Assembly: GCA_018970145.1 (NCBI GenBank)
Contig: JAGWWY010000006.1
Span: 85,446-149,445, forward strand
DNA length: 64,000 nt
Direction: 5' to 3'
From: Gammaproteobacteria bacterium
Lineage (GTDB): Bacteria > Pseudomonadota > Gammaproteobacteria > Steroidobacterales > Steroidobacteraceae
The notes beneath the pieces were generated by a model. That model ran no database searches, was not told the origin of the DNA, and saw nothing but the letters and a program-made list of their open reading frames with translations. The position numbers were made by a program, and so were the translations under genes. Shown one piece after another: positions 19,270 through 27,260 of this stretch. How positions within the stretch are numbered: the first letter of the stretch is position 1; each line of letters starts with the position of its first letter.

Positions 19270-20325
19270 ATGACTCTGATCGCGCTCGATGTGATGAGCG
19301 GCGACCTCGGCGCGCAGGAATGCGTGCCGGCGGCGCTGTTGGCGCTCGAGTCCGATGTGTCTTTGCGTTTGAAGCTCGTCGGGCAAGCGAGGGTCATCGC
19401 GCCCCTGCTCGAGGCGGTCGCTCTAGCCCCCGGCGTTCGTGATCGCCTTGAGCTCATCGAAGCGAGCGAGATCATCACCATGAGTGACGCGCCGCGCGAG
19501 GCGATTCGGCGTAAAAAGCAATCGTCCATGCGCATTGCCGCGGATCTCGTTCACGACGGGCTCGCCGCGGGAATGGTTAGCGCCGGCAACACCGGGGCGT
19601 TGACGGCGATCTCGCACTTTGTGCTCAAGTGTCTACCGGAAGTCGAGCGCGCACCCATCATGACCTCGATTCCGAATCGACGCGCTTTCACGCAGTTGCT
19701 CGACGTCGGCGCGAATCTGCGTGCCACACCCGTGCAACTGCGGCAGTTCGCAATCATGGGGGCGATCGTTGCGAGAGATGTGCATGGTCACGAGCGCCCC
19801 CGTGTGGGCTTACTGAACATCGGCGAGGAAGAAACCAAGGGTCACGATCTCGTGCAGGAAGCCCACGCGCTGCTCAAAGATTTCAAGCCTGTGGATTGGA
19901 AAAAGTCTGGCGATCAAGCGATATTCGATTACGTCGGCTTCGTCGAGGGCCAGGATATTTTCTCTGGTGACATCGATGTGGTCGTGACCGACGGCTTCAC
20001 GGGCAACGTCGCACTCAAGACCATGGAAGGCGTCGCAGGTCTCATCGGTGATCGATTGAAGCGCGAGTTCACGGCCGATCTGCCGAGCAAACTCGCCGGT
20101 ATGGCCGCCCGACCGGTGCTCAAGCGGGTCTCCGCTTCACTCGATCCGCGTCGCTTCAACGGCGCGATCATGGTGGGGCTCAAACACATCGTGGTAAAAA
20201 GTCACGGCAGCGCAGATCGTTACGCCATGGCGCAAGCCATCGCGATCGCCGCCACGGCGGTACGCAAGCGACTCGTGCAACATGTTTCACAAGCGCTCGG
20301 ATCTGGGGATCACTCGACATGCTGA
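19270..20325 (+). CDS. plsX: Phosphate acyltransferase PlsX
   Basis: Converts acyl-ACP to acyl-phosphate, the first step of phospholipid synthesis in the PlsX/PlsY route. The 351-residue protein begins MTLIALDVMSGDLGAQECV (the family motif is usually DAMGGD; here DVMSGD) and contains GMVSAGNTGALTAIS, RPRVGLLNIGEEETKG and VVTDGFTGNVALKTMEGV. It overlaps fabH by 7 bases. The operon order yceD-rpmF-plsX-fabH is conserved, but fabD, fabG and acpP do not follow here. Confidence 0.96.
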   Translation: MTLIALDVMSGDLGAQECVPAALLALESDVSLRLKLVGQARVIAPLLEAVALAPGVRDRLELIEASEIITMSDAPREAIRRKKQSSMRIAADLVHDGLAAGMVSAGNTGALTAISHFVLKCLPEVERAPIMTSIPNRRAFTQLLDVGANLRATPVQLRQFAIMGAIVARDVHGHERPRVGLLNIGEEETKGHDLVQEAHALLKDFKPVDWKKSGDQAIFDYVGFVEGQDIFSGDIDVVVTDGFTGNVALKTMEGVAGLIGDRLKREFTADLPSKLAGMAARPVLKRVSASLDPRRFNGAIMVGLKHIVVKSHGSADRYAMAQAIAIAATAVRKRLVQHVSQALGSGDHSTC

Positions 20326-21299
20326 AGTATTCGCGCATCGCCGGCACCGGCAGTTATCTGCCCGAGAAGGTCCTCACGAACCACGATCTCGAGTCGATGT
20401 TCGAGACGTCGGACGAATGGATCCGCGAGCGCACCGGGATCCGTAAGCGGCACCTCGCTGCGCCCGATCAGACGACGGTCGATCTCGCCTACATCGCATC
20501 TCTGCGCGCGCTCGAGGCGGCAGGTGTGACGGCCGAGGAAGTGGACTTAATCGTCTTCGGCACGACCACTCCGGATTTGGTTTTCCCGAACTGCGGCGCG
20601 CTATTGCAGGATAAGCTCGGTATCCGAACGGCCTGTCCGGCGATCGGCCTCGAGGCGGCCTGCAGCGGGTTCATGTATTCCCTCTCGATCGCCGACAAGT
20701 TCATCAAACTCGGTGAAGCGCAGTGTGCGCTCGTGGTCGGTGCCGAGACCTTGAGTCGTATTGTCGATTGGACCGATCGCAGCACGGCGATTATTTTTGG
20801 TGACGGGGCCGGTGCGGCGGTGCTCAAGCCTGCTGATGCGCCTGGCATCATTTCCACGCATCTGCACACCGACGGTACTTACAAGGACTTGCTCTACTGC
20901 TCCGGTGGCCCGTCACGCGGCTTCAAGCAGGGGACGGACGGTCGTATCGATGCTTTTATTCGTATGACGGGTAACGAAATCTTCAAGGTAGCCGTCAAAT
21001 CGTTGGGAGCGATCGTCGACGAGACACTCGCAGCCAATAACCTCGACAAGTCCGCCATCGACTGGCTGGTGCCCCATCAGGCCAATATCCGCATCATTCA
21101 GGCGACCGCCAAAAAGCTCGATATGCCGATGGAGCGCGTGATCGTCACGGTGGATGAGCACGCCAACACGTCTGCCGCTTCCGTGCCGTTGGCGCTCGAT
21201 ACCGGCATACGCGATGGTCGTATCAAGCGCGGTGATTTGATCCTGCTCGAAGCGTTCGGTGGCGGTCTCACCTGGGGTTCGGCATTGATTCGCTACTGA
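20319..21299 (+). CDS. fabH: 3-oxoacyl-ACP synthase III (FabH)
   Basis: Starts fatty-acid synthesis by condensing acetyl-CoA with malonyl-ACP. The 326-residue protein has the catalytic Cys115 in LEAACSGFMYSLS, the His in WLVPHQANIRIIQ and the Asn in HANTSAASVPLAL, completing the Cys-His-Asn triad. It ends in LLEAFGGGLTWGSALIRY, as is typical. ATG at 20319 overlaps the plsX stop. A strong hairpin follows its stop, so the operon seems to end here rather than continue into fabD. Confidence 0.97.
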   Translation: MLKYSRIAGTGSYLPEKVLTNHDLESMFETSDEWIRERTGIRKRHLAAPDQTTVDLAYIASLRALEAAGVTAEEVDLIVFGTTTPDLVFPNCGALLQDKLGIRTACPAIGLEAACSGFMYSLSIADKFIKLGEAQCALVVGAETLSRIVDWTDRSTAIIFGDGAGAAVLKPADAPGIISTHLHTDGTYKDLLYCSGGPSRGFKQGTDGRIDAFIRMTGNEIFKVAVKSLGAIVDETLAANNLDKSAIDWLVPHQANIRIIQATAKKLDMPMERVIVTVDEHANTSAASVPLALDTGIRDGRIKRGDLILLEAFGGGLTWGSALIRY

Positions 21300-21322
21300 T
21301 CGCAAGCACTGTCAGCAGCATC

Positions 21323-21357
21323 AAAAAAAACGCCGCGCTCTGGGCGCGGCGCTTTCT
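21323..21357. terminator. Bidirectional rho-independent terminator
   Basis: CGCCGCGC (21331-21338), a 5-base loop and GCGCGGCG (21344-21351) form a perfect 8-base-pair GC stem. It is preceded by eight A (21323-21330) and followed by CTTTCT. The A-run acts as the U-tract for minus-strand transcripts from the lipoprotein gene; the weaker T-run serves fabH. Confidence 0.85.
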
Positions 21358-21381
21358 CGCACGAAGCGAATCGACGAGCGA

Positions 21382-21705
21382 TTACTTCGAGATCGAACGC
21401 TTGAACATACGGTCGACCTTCTCGTTGGTCGCATCGCAGCAGGACTGCGAGGCCTGAGCGGCCGACAGCGCCTGGTTGGCGGTCGACTGAGCACCATTGG
21501 CAGCCGAAGCAGCCGAGGCAGCAGCGCCGTTCGCGGCGTCAGCCGAGCTCTTGGCGGCAGCGACTTGCGTCTGCAAGCTCGAAACTTGGGTCTTCAGGCT
21601 GTCGATTTCGGCCTGGAGCGGCTTCAGATCCGTGCAACCGGCGAGGGTGGCAACGGCGGCGACAGCGACGATCTTGGCGACGATCGGGGTCTTCATAGTG
21701 TTCAT
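21382..21705 (-). CDS. Alanine-zipper outer-membrane lipoprotein (Lpp/OprI type)
   Basis: Probable small abundant lipoprotein comparable to Lpp/OprI. From the ATG at 21705 it is 107 residues: a signal peptide with lipobox LAGC (MNTMKTPIVAKIVAVAAVAT then LAGC), then an alanine-rich heptad coiled coil (AAAKSSADAANGAAASAASA), and a C-terminal NEKVDRMFKRSISK ending in Lys. The terminal Lys could be a peptidoglycan anchor as in Lpp; that is inference. A Cys-Cys pair sits just before the C-terminal helix. GAGG lies 3 bases before this ATG and 12 before a second ATG at 21696, which is an alternative start. A perfect TATAAT lies upstream and a terminator downstream. Confidence 0.85.
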   Translation of the reverse strand: MNTMKTPIVAKIVAVAAVATLAGCTDLKPLQAEIDSLKTQVSSLQTQVAAAKSSADAANGAAASAASAANGAQSTANQALSAAQASQSCCDATNEKVDRMFKRSISK

Positions 21706-21777
21706 GTCCTCAATTGAGATTGTTGCTGGTTCGGGTCGTTGGCGAGAGGCCGCCATTCGGTCGACCCCAACGGCAAC

Positions 21778-21783
21778 ATTATA
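21778..21783 (-). promoter_or_regulatory. -10 element for the lipoprotein gene
   Basis: A consensus TATAAT on the minus strand lies 73 bases before the lipoprotein ATG. No good -35 is seen 17 bases upstream. This would give a leader of roughly 65 bases, in keeping with a highly expressed lipoprotein mRNA. Confidence 0.6.
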
Positions 21784-21875
21784 GCGGTACCCGAGCGCAA
21801 AGGGGACTGCAGCTCGGCGGGAATGCGCCGATACGGGCGAACCCGTACCGAGCGGTTGTGCGCATAATACGCGGC

Positions 21876-22931
21876 GTGAGTGCTGCCTCGCCGACTGTGC
21901 TGTTCGTTCCTGTCAGTGGCCCAAGTGGCATGGGTGAGTTCGCGCGGGCGCGCAGCATCGCCGATGCCTTGGTTGCGCAGAATCCTGGCATCGGTATCCA
22001 TTTCCTGCTGCATCGTGCGGCGCCGTACGCCGCCGGCTTCCATCATCCGGCCACTCTGTTGCCGGCGTCGCCGACGCTGTGTACCCGTGAGGTCGTCGAG
22101 GTTATCGAGCGATTACGGCCCCGGATTGTGGTTTTCGATAACGCCGGTCGAACCGCGCAACTACGGGCTGCGAAGCGCGTCGGTGCGGCTGTCGTCTACG
22201 TGAGTTCGCGTTCGAGGCAGCGTTACAAGGCGTTCCGTCTGCGCTGGATGCGTCTGATCGATGAGCACTGGATTTCGTATCCCGAGTTGATTGCCGGTGC
22301 GCCGACGCTCATCGAGCGTTGGAAATTACGTTGGTTGGCACGCCCTGAACTGCATTACCTCGACACCGTGTTGGCAGCGACGGATGAGTCTGCGGCCGAT
22401 GACTTGCTCGCCGATTTTGGTACGCCGGATATCGTGATCGTCCCGGGCGGTGGCAGTCAGTTTCATGATGCGAGCATGACCCCAGCGCGATTTGCCGAGT
22501 GGGGTGCGGCTCTGGCCATCAAAGGTCACCGCGTGGTGTTTGTCGCAGGACCCTCATTCACTCTCGAGCTGCCGCAGACGAGCCACTTCAGAACGGTACG
22601 CAGCGTGCCCGGTGGTGCGTTACACGCGTTGCTCGCACGCTCGCGAGCCGTGCTCGTGAACGGCGGCGATACCTTGTTGCAGGCGCTCGCCCTCGACAAA
22701 CCGTGCATCGCCGTTCCGATTGCCGGTGATCAAGCGGAACGCATCGCGCGCTGCGCGGCGCAAGGTGTGGTGTTGTCACCGAAGCCCGATGACGTCGTCG
22801 ACATTGGCGAGCGCGTGCTCGTCGATGCGGCGAGCAGAGACGATCTGGCATTGCACCGGCGCGCGCTGGCGCTGCGCGATGCTCTGCCTGGCATCATCAC
22901 GCGGCTGGAGCGTTACCTCGCGCCTCGATGA
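21876..22931 (+). CDS. MurG-like GT-B glycosyltransferase
   Basis: Predicted nucleotide-sugar glycosyltransferase with the GT-B fold; substrate unknown. I chose the GTG at 21876 (VSAASPTVLFVPVSGPSGMG); the open frame further upstream runs through the promoter region. In 351 residues, the N-terminal half has SGMGEFARARSIADAL, resembling the Gly-rich acceptor loop. The C-terminal half has VIVPGGGSQFHDASM and VNGGDTLLQALALDKPCIAV, like the MurG/GT28 donor-binding loop. A CATAAT lies 8-13 bases before the GTG, so the message may be leaderless. It converges with the GT4 gene (35-base overlap). Not MurG itself, since no cell-wall cluster is present. Confidence 0.75.
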   Translation: MSAASPTVLFVPVSGPSGMGEFARARSIADALVAQNPGIGIHFLLHRAAPYAAGFHHPATLLPASPTLCTREVVEVIERLRPRIVVFDNAGRTAQLRAAKRVGAAVVYVSSRSRQRYKAFRLRWMRLIDEHWISYPELIAGAPTLIERWKLRWLARPELHYLDTVLAATDESAADDLLADFGTPDIVIVPGGGSQFHDASMTPARFAEWGAALAIKGHRVVFVAGPSFTLELPQTSHFRTVRSVPGGALHALLARSRAVLVNGGDTLLQALALDKPCIAVPIAGDQAERIARCAAQGVVLSPKPDDVVDIGERVLVDAASRDDLALHRRALALRDALPGIITRLERYLAPR

Positions 22932-23931
22932 GCTCGCGATAAGCCCGCAGCGTTTCGCGCACCACGTTTTCTAGGTGATAGGCAGATAAATCGTGATCCT
23001 TCCGTGCGGGTCGTTGCGTGGCCAGTGATCGAAGTGCTGCGCTCATCGCATCCACATCATCGATGGGCACCAACGTACCTGGGTAACGCACCAGGATTTC
23101 CGATGGTCCCTGAGTGGCCGTTGCCAACACGGGCGTACCAGCATCGATCGCTTCGAACAAAACACGTCCGAGCGGTTCGCTGCGCGAGGGACTCACGAAC
23201 AAATCGAAAGCTTGATAGAACGCCTTCGCGTCGGGGCGAAAGCCGAGAAAGCGGATTTTGCCGGCCGAGTCGCTTTGCGCGAGCTTCTCGAGGCGTTTGC
23301 GCTCGCGACCATCGCCAATGATCACGAGCTTGGTATCGGGAATGGCCGCCTGCTCGAAGGCGCGGATGAGAGTGTCGAAGCCCTTTGATTTGGCGAGTCG
23401 ACCGACACCGCCGATCAGAAACTCGGTTTCTCCGGCGCCAGCCAGTTCGCGCAAGTGGTAGCGTTGTTCGGCTTCGACTTTTGGCGTGGGGATCAAAGAT
23501 TCGTTGATGTCGAAGATACGACCGCGGTAACGCTCGAGGTCTCGCTTCTGCCATTGGGCGATGACGATGAGACCGTCCATCTCGAGAAATTGCGGCCCAT
23601 TCACCCACATGTGCAAGGTGGCGATGGTGGGGCACCGTGGTTTCAAGCGCGCAACCAGTCGCGTGCTTTTGCGTAAATGGGTGTGGATGATCTCCGGTCG
23701 GTGATCGCGGATCGCTCGCGCGAGTCCCCAAGCGGGAAACCAGCGACTCACCTCGATCACGCGTACTCGATCATCCAGATGATCGCGGATCGAGACCCCG
23801 TTCGAGGCTCGATGCCGTTTCTGCAGTACGAGCGTGACTTCGTGTTCTCCTGCACAGGCATTGCACATTTCCGCCGTGGCTCTTTCGGTGCCGGCGAAGC
23901 CGCGCGAGAACAGGGTGTGCATGATACGCAT
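22897..23931 (-). CDS. GT4-family glycosyltransferase
   Basis: Retaining glycosyltransferase of family 4 with unknown acceptor. The ATG at 23931 gives 344 residues starting MRIMHTLFSRGFAGTERATA, the usual GT-B N-terminus with a sugar-acceptor loop. The C-terminal donor domain has LIGGVGRLAKSKGFDTLIRA, IIGDGRERKRLEKLA and FVSPSRSEPLGRVLFEAID, where the EPLGRVLFEA stretch is the EX7E-type catalytic motif. A longer reading to 24087 overlaps the upstream oxidoreductase and lacks family features. It lies 28 bases after the FAD oxidoreductase stop, suggesting co-transcription. Confidence 0.85.
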   Translation of the reverse strand: MRIMHTLFSRGFAGTERATAEMCNACAGEHEVTLVLQKRHRASNGVSIRDHLDDRVRVIEVSRWFPAWGLARAIRDHRPEIIHTHLRKSTRLVARLKPRCPTIATLHMWVNGPQFLEMDGLIVIAQWQKRDLERYRGRIFDINESLIPTPKVEAEQRYHLRELAGAGETEFLIGGVGRLAKSKGFDTLIRAFEQAAIPDTKLVIIGDGRERKRLEKLAQSDSAGKIRFLGFRPDAKAFYQAFDLFVSPSRSEPLGRVLFEAIDAGTPVLATATQGPSEILVRYPGTLVPIDDVDAMSAALRSLATQRPARKDHDLSAYHLENVVRETLRAYRELIEARGNAPAA

Positions 23932-23959
23932 GGGTGATTCGCTCAAAGATGATCGCTGA

Positions 23960-25618
23960 CTATTTACGGCGATCACGGAGAATTTCGCGTGCCGCATTCG
24001 AACCGGGCAGCCCCGTGACGCCGCCGCCCGGATGAGCACCAGAGCCGCAGAGATAAAGACCGCGTACGGGTGTACGGTAATCGCCATAGCCTAGCGCCGG
24101 GCGTGCCGCCCACAGCTGATCGAGTCCGAGCGAGCCGTGGAAGATATCGCCACCGGCCAGTGCGAAACGCTGTTCGAGATCGAGAGGCGAGAGCGCAAGC
24201 ACGCCTACGATGCTGCGACGGAAGTTCGGTGCAACGGTATTGACCGTATCGATGATCGAATCGATTGCGGCTTGTTTCTCCACGGAGTCTTCCCAACTGC
24301 GCGGCGTCTCGAGAGTACCCGGCAAGTTGTAATCGAAGTGCTGACAGAAAAGGCTTGCGACATGCGCACCACGGGGCGCAAGCGTGTCATCGAGCGTCGA
24401 AGGAATCAGCATTTCGACGATGGGCTCACGCGCGCAACCGGTGAGTCTCGCATCGGCATAAGCACGATCCATGTAATCGAGTGAAGGCGCGATGATGATA
24501 CCGGCGCCGAGGTGGGTGTCATCACTGCGCGAACGGCGCACTTCGAAACGCGGTAATTCACTGAGTGCCACGTTCATGCGGAAAGTAGCCGAGGCTGTAC
24601 GCCATCGTTCGATATGCGAGCGAAAATCCTCAGGGAGATCTTCTGCGGACAATAAATTCAGGAACAGTGGCTTCGGACCGAGATTGCCGATGATGCGTGG
24701 TGCACCAAAGATGCGACCATCGACGAGTTTGATGCCGCTCGCCGTTGCTTGAGTCGGACTGTGGCCACTGGCGCGCGTGGTGATGATTTTCGCGACCGGC
24801 GCATCGCACTCGATATGCACGCCAAGACGCCGCGCCTCGGCCGCGAGAGCTTGTGTGATGGCGCCCATGCCGCCGATGGCATGACCCCAGAGACCGCGCT
24901 TACCGTTCACTTCACCGAATGCATGATGCAGCAAGACATAGCCGCTGCCCGGCGTGTACGGACTCGCATAGTTACCGACGATCGAATCGAAACCGAACAG
25001 CGCTTTGAGCGCGGGCGTTTCGAACCAGTGATCGAGGATCTCGCCCGCACTGCGTGTGAAGATTTCGTGCAGTTCGCGCTGTTGCGCGAGCGGCAGGGCG
25101 CGGAACTGTCGACCGAAGCGCAGCAGCTCCCACAGATCGCCCGTGCGACGCAGGTCGGTGGGTGGTGTTCGCGTCAGTTGTTCGCGCAGCAGCGTGACGG
25201 CGCGATCGAGCATGGCGTGAAAGGCGGGGAGTCTTTCTGCATCGCGGGCGCTGTAGCGACGCACCTCTGCCAAGGTGGCTGCGGCCTCAGGACCGGCACT
25301 GAACGAATCGCCATCGGGTAGTGGCAAGAAGTTCTGCATCGGCCGCTCGACGATGCGCAGGCCGTGTTCGGCTAGACGCAGATCGCGCGATACCTTGGCC
25401 TCGAGCAGGCTGACGGTGTAGCTCGCTGTCGAGTTACGAAAGCCCGGCGCGAACTCCTCGGTGACCGCGGCGCCACCGACCAGCGAGCGGCGCTCGAAGA
25501 CACCGACCCGCAGACCGGCGCGCGCGAGGTAGCAGGCGCAGACGAGGCCGTTGTGACCGGCGCCGATGACGAGTGCATCGAAATCGGCGGTAGGGGGCTT
25601 GCGACTGGATGAATTCAC
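23960..25618 (-). CDS. FAD-dependent oxidoreductase (phytoene-desaturase/PYROXD2-like)
   Basis: Probable flavin-dependent amine- or carotenoid-type oxidoreductase. The N-terminal FAD-binding motif is DALVIGAGHNGLVCACYLAR followed by VGVFERRSLVGGAAVTEE. The C-terminus has RGLYLCGSGAHPGGGVTGLP, the second dinucleotide motif of the CrtI/PYROXD2 group. About 552 residues from the GTG at 25618; a TTG at 25636 is an alternative, and no ATG is available. Carotenoid genes are not nearby, so a desaturase role is not supported. Its start lies only 36 bases from lexA and 3 bases from a LexA operator, so its expression may respond to DNA damage. Confidence 0.82.
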   Translation of the reverse strand: MNSSSRKPPTADFDALVIGAGHNGLVCACYLARAGLRVGVFERRSLVGGAAVTEEFAPGFRNSTASYTVSLLEAKVSRDLRLAEHGLRIVERPMQNFLPLPDGDSFSAGPEAAATLAEVRRYSARDAERLPAFHAMLDRAVTLLREQLTRTPPTDLRRTGDLWELLRFGRQFRALPLAQQRELHEIFTRSAGEILDHWFETPALKALFGFDSIVGNYASPYTPGSGYVLLHHAFGEVNGKRGLWGHAIGGMGAITQALAAEARRLGVHIECDAPVAKIITTRASGHSPTQATASGIKLVDGRIFGAPRIIGNLGPKPLFLNLLSAEDLPEDFRSHIERWRTASATFRMNVALSELPRFEVRRSRSDDTHLGAGIIIAPSLDYMDRAYADARLTGCAREPIVEMLIPSTLDDTLAPRGAHVASLFCQHFDYNLPGTLETPRSWEDSVEKQAAIDSIIDTVNTVAPNFRRSIVGVLALSPLDLEQRFALAGGDIFHGSLGLDQLWAARPALGYGDYRTPVRGLYLCGSGAHPGGGVTGLPGSNAAREILRDRRK

Positions 25619-25627
25619 AGGTACTGT
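25599..25627 (+). promoter_or_regulatory. Probable lexA promoter
   Basis: TTGCGA (25599-25604), a 17-base spacer and TACTGT (25622-25627) form a plausible sigma70 promoter whose -10 lies inside the LexA box. That arrangement would give LexA autorepression. Match quality is moderate. Confidence 0.5.
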
Positions 25628-25641
25628 ATGAATCAACAGAG
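25622..25641. promoter_or_regulatory. LexA operator (SOS box) between lexA and the FAD oxidoreductase gene
   Basis: CTGT (25624-25627), 8 bases and ACAG (25636-25639) match the CTGT-N8-ACAG core of the E. coli-type SOS box, preceded by TA. It ends 13 bases before the lexA ATG. The same site touches the 5' end of the divergent oxidoreductase gene. Confidence 0.9.
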
Positions 25642-25654
25642 GTAGAGGTGTTCC

Positions 25655-26296
25655 ATGTCAGATCTCACGCCGCGCCAAACTGAAATTCTCCGTCTGATCC
25701 AAAGAGCTATTGCCGAAACCGGCATGCCGCCCACGCGGGCAGAAATCGCGCAAGAGCTCGGGTTCAAGTCCGCCAACGCCGCAGAGGAGCATCTGCGCGC
25801 ACTCGCCCGCAAAGGGGTGATTGCGCTCGTGCCGGGCACCTCGCGTGGCATCCAACTGAAGGACATCCTGCGCGAGCAGCTCGGTTTGCCACTCATCGGC
25901 CGCGTCGCCGCCGGTAAGCCCATTCTCGCAGAAGAGAACATCGAAGCGCGCTTCAACATCGATCCCGACATTTTCTCGCCCCGTCCTCATTACCTGCTGA
26001 AGGTCACCGGCATGTCCATGAAAGACGCCGGCATCCTCGATGGCGACCTGGTGGCGGTGCATCGCACCCCTGAGGTGCGCAATCGTCAGATCATCGTCGC
26101 GCGTCTCGAGAACGAGGTCACGGTCAAGCGCTACAAACAAGAAGGTCCGACGGTGTGGCTGCTGCCAGAGAACGCCGACTTCGAACCCATCCGCGTCAAC
26201 TTGCGTGAAGAGCCGCTGATCATCGAAGGGGTGGTCGTGGGTGTGCTGCGCCGCGGTGCCACCGCCGGTAAAGCGACGCCCGCCGGTCTGATGTAA
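25655..26296 (+). CDS. lexA: LexA repressor
   Basis: SOS repressor that self-cleaves when RecA filaments form. 213 residues: winged-helix DNA-binding domain ([20 protein letters not shown] and the recognition helix region [20 protein letters not shown]), cleavage site Ala86-Gly87 in GRVAAGKPI, catalytic Ser121 in [15 protein letters not shown] and Lys158 in [12 protein letters not shown] LexA box overlaps its promoter. GGTAGAGG lies 6-13 bases before the ATG. It heads a plus-strand run of a small unknown gene, imuA and imuB, so LexA probably controls the whole group. Confidence 0.98.
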   Translation: MSDLTPRQTEILRLIQRAIAETGMPPTRAEIAQELGFKSANAAEEHLRALARKGVIALVPGTSRGIQLKDILREQLGLPLIGRVAAGKPILAEENIEARFNIDPDIFSPRPHYLLKVTGMSMKDAGILDGDLVAVHRTPEVRNRQIIVARLENEVTVKRYKQEGPTVWLLPENADFEPIRVNLREEPLIIEGVVVGVLRRGATAGKATPAGLM

Positions 26297-26330
26297 CTCG
26301 CACTCTCAACCGGTTCGCCCGGAGGTTTCT

Positions 26331-26558
26331 ATGTCTGTCTTCGAACTGCTCCCTTCGCCGGGCGCAGCGGATGCGCTCGCGCCAAAGAAATCAAATCGTC
26401 ACCACAAGGTGACGGTGAAGGCTGCCGTTGCCACGCCGCGTACGAGTTTGCGGCGCTTTCAGTGTCCCTGTGGCTGTGAGAGGCGCAGTTGGTTTTCGCA
26501 GCCACGGTCCTTGCGCAGCGCACCGGCTGTGGCATCGGCAGCCGATTCTGCATCGTGA
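26331..26558 (+). CDS. Unknown small protein in the lexA-imuAB cassette
   Basis: I do not recognise this 75-residue protein. The ATG at 26331 has an excellent ribosome-binding site (CGGAGG, 6 bases upstream), and the gene lies 34 bases after lexA and 39 before imuA on the same strand, so translation is likely. The N-terminus reads MSVFELLPSPGAADALAPKK. The middle is basic (KSNRHHKVTVKAAV), then comes RFQCPCGCERRSWF with three closely spaced cysteines, and a Ser/Ala-rich tail. In some bacteria sulA occupies this position next to lexA, but I see no SulA likeness. The same stretch is also open in another frame, so coding is inferred mainly from the ribosome-binding site and position. Confidence 0.55.
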   Translation: MSVFELLPSPGAADALAPKKSNRHHKVTVKAAVATPRTSLRRFQCPCGCERRSWFSQPRSLRSAPAVASAADSAS

Positions 26559-26597
26559 GTCATTCTTCTCGTTTCCATCCGCGAGCGCGTTGTTTCC

Positions 26598-27260
26598 ATG
26601 GCTCCCTCGACTCCAGACAGCATCCCGAGTCTCGCGCTCGAGTCGCTGCTCGAACATCCGGCCATCTGGTCCGGTCGCAACGCTGCACGCGTCGCTACGC
26701 TCAGCACGGGCTACGCTGAGCTCGACGCTGCGCTGCCCGGCGGCGGTTGGCCCGCTGCCGGGCTCATCGAAATCCTCACGGCTCAAAACGGTATCGGCGA
26801 GATGCAACTACTCGTACCTTTGCTCGTACGAGTTGGGCAAATGGCGCCGCCCCGTTGGACTGCCTGGATTGCGCCGCCCTTTGAGCCCTATGCACCCGCA
26901 CTCGTGGCAGCCGGTGTGCCACTCGCGCAGCAACTCATCATCCGTACGAGCCAAGCACTGTGGGCACTGGAGCAAACCTTGGTTTCAGGTGGATGTGCGC
27001 TCGTGCTCGGCTGGCCGGGTACTGTGCCCTCAGGCAGCGCCTTGCGTCGCCTGCAGTTGGCGACTCAGCGGGGCGGGGCGCCGGCGTTTTTGTTCCGTCC
27101 ATTGAGCGAGGCTGCGCGTTCGTCCGCAGCTGAATTGCGCATTGCATGCGAGTCTTTACCGGCGGATGAACCTCAGCCCGGTGCGCGTTTGCAACTGCTG
27201 AAGAGTCGCGGTGGAAGGCGGCAAGCCTTCACGGTGTATTGGAACCATGGCCAGGCGTGA
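26598..27260 (+). CDS. imuA: Translesion synthesis accessory protein ImuA
   Basis: RecA/SulA-like component of the ImuA-ImuB-DnaE2 mutasome. The 220-residue protein contains VATLSTGYAELDAALPGGGWPAAG in two conserved parts (LSTGYAELDAALPGGGWP is the ImuA signature), GLIEILTAQNGIGEMQLLVP and WIAPPFEPYAPAL. The C-terminus has RLQLLKSRGGRRQAFTVYWN. ATG start at 26598; the gene overlaps imuB by 14 bases. It lies in a run with lexA upstream, so induction by DNA damage is expected. The P-loop is degenerate, as usual for ImuA. Confidence 0.93.
   Translation: MAPSTPDSIPSLALESLLEHPAIWSGRNAARVATLSTGYAELDAALPGGGWPAAGLIEILTAQNGIGEMQLLVPLLVRVGQMAPPRWTAWIAPPFEPYAPALVAAGVPLAQQLIIRTSQALWALEQTLVSGGCALVLGWPGTVPSGSALRRLQLATQRGGAPAFLFRPLSEAARSSAAELRIACESLPADEPQPGARLQLLKSRGGRRQAFTVYWNHGQA

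Noticed and set aside
26428..27105. Plus-strand open frame of 225 codons overlapping the small unknown gene and imuA
   Set aside because: Overlaps imuA in a different frame, is Ser/Arg/Cys-rich, and has no ribosome-binding site.
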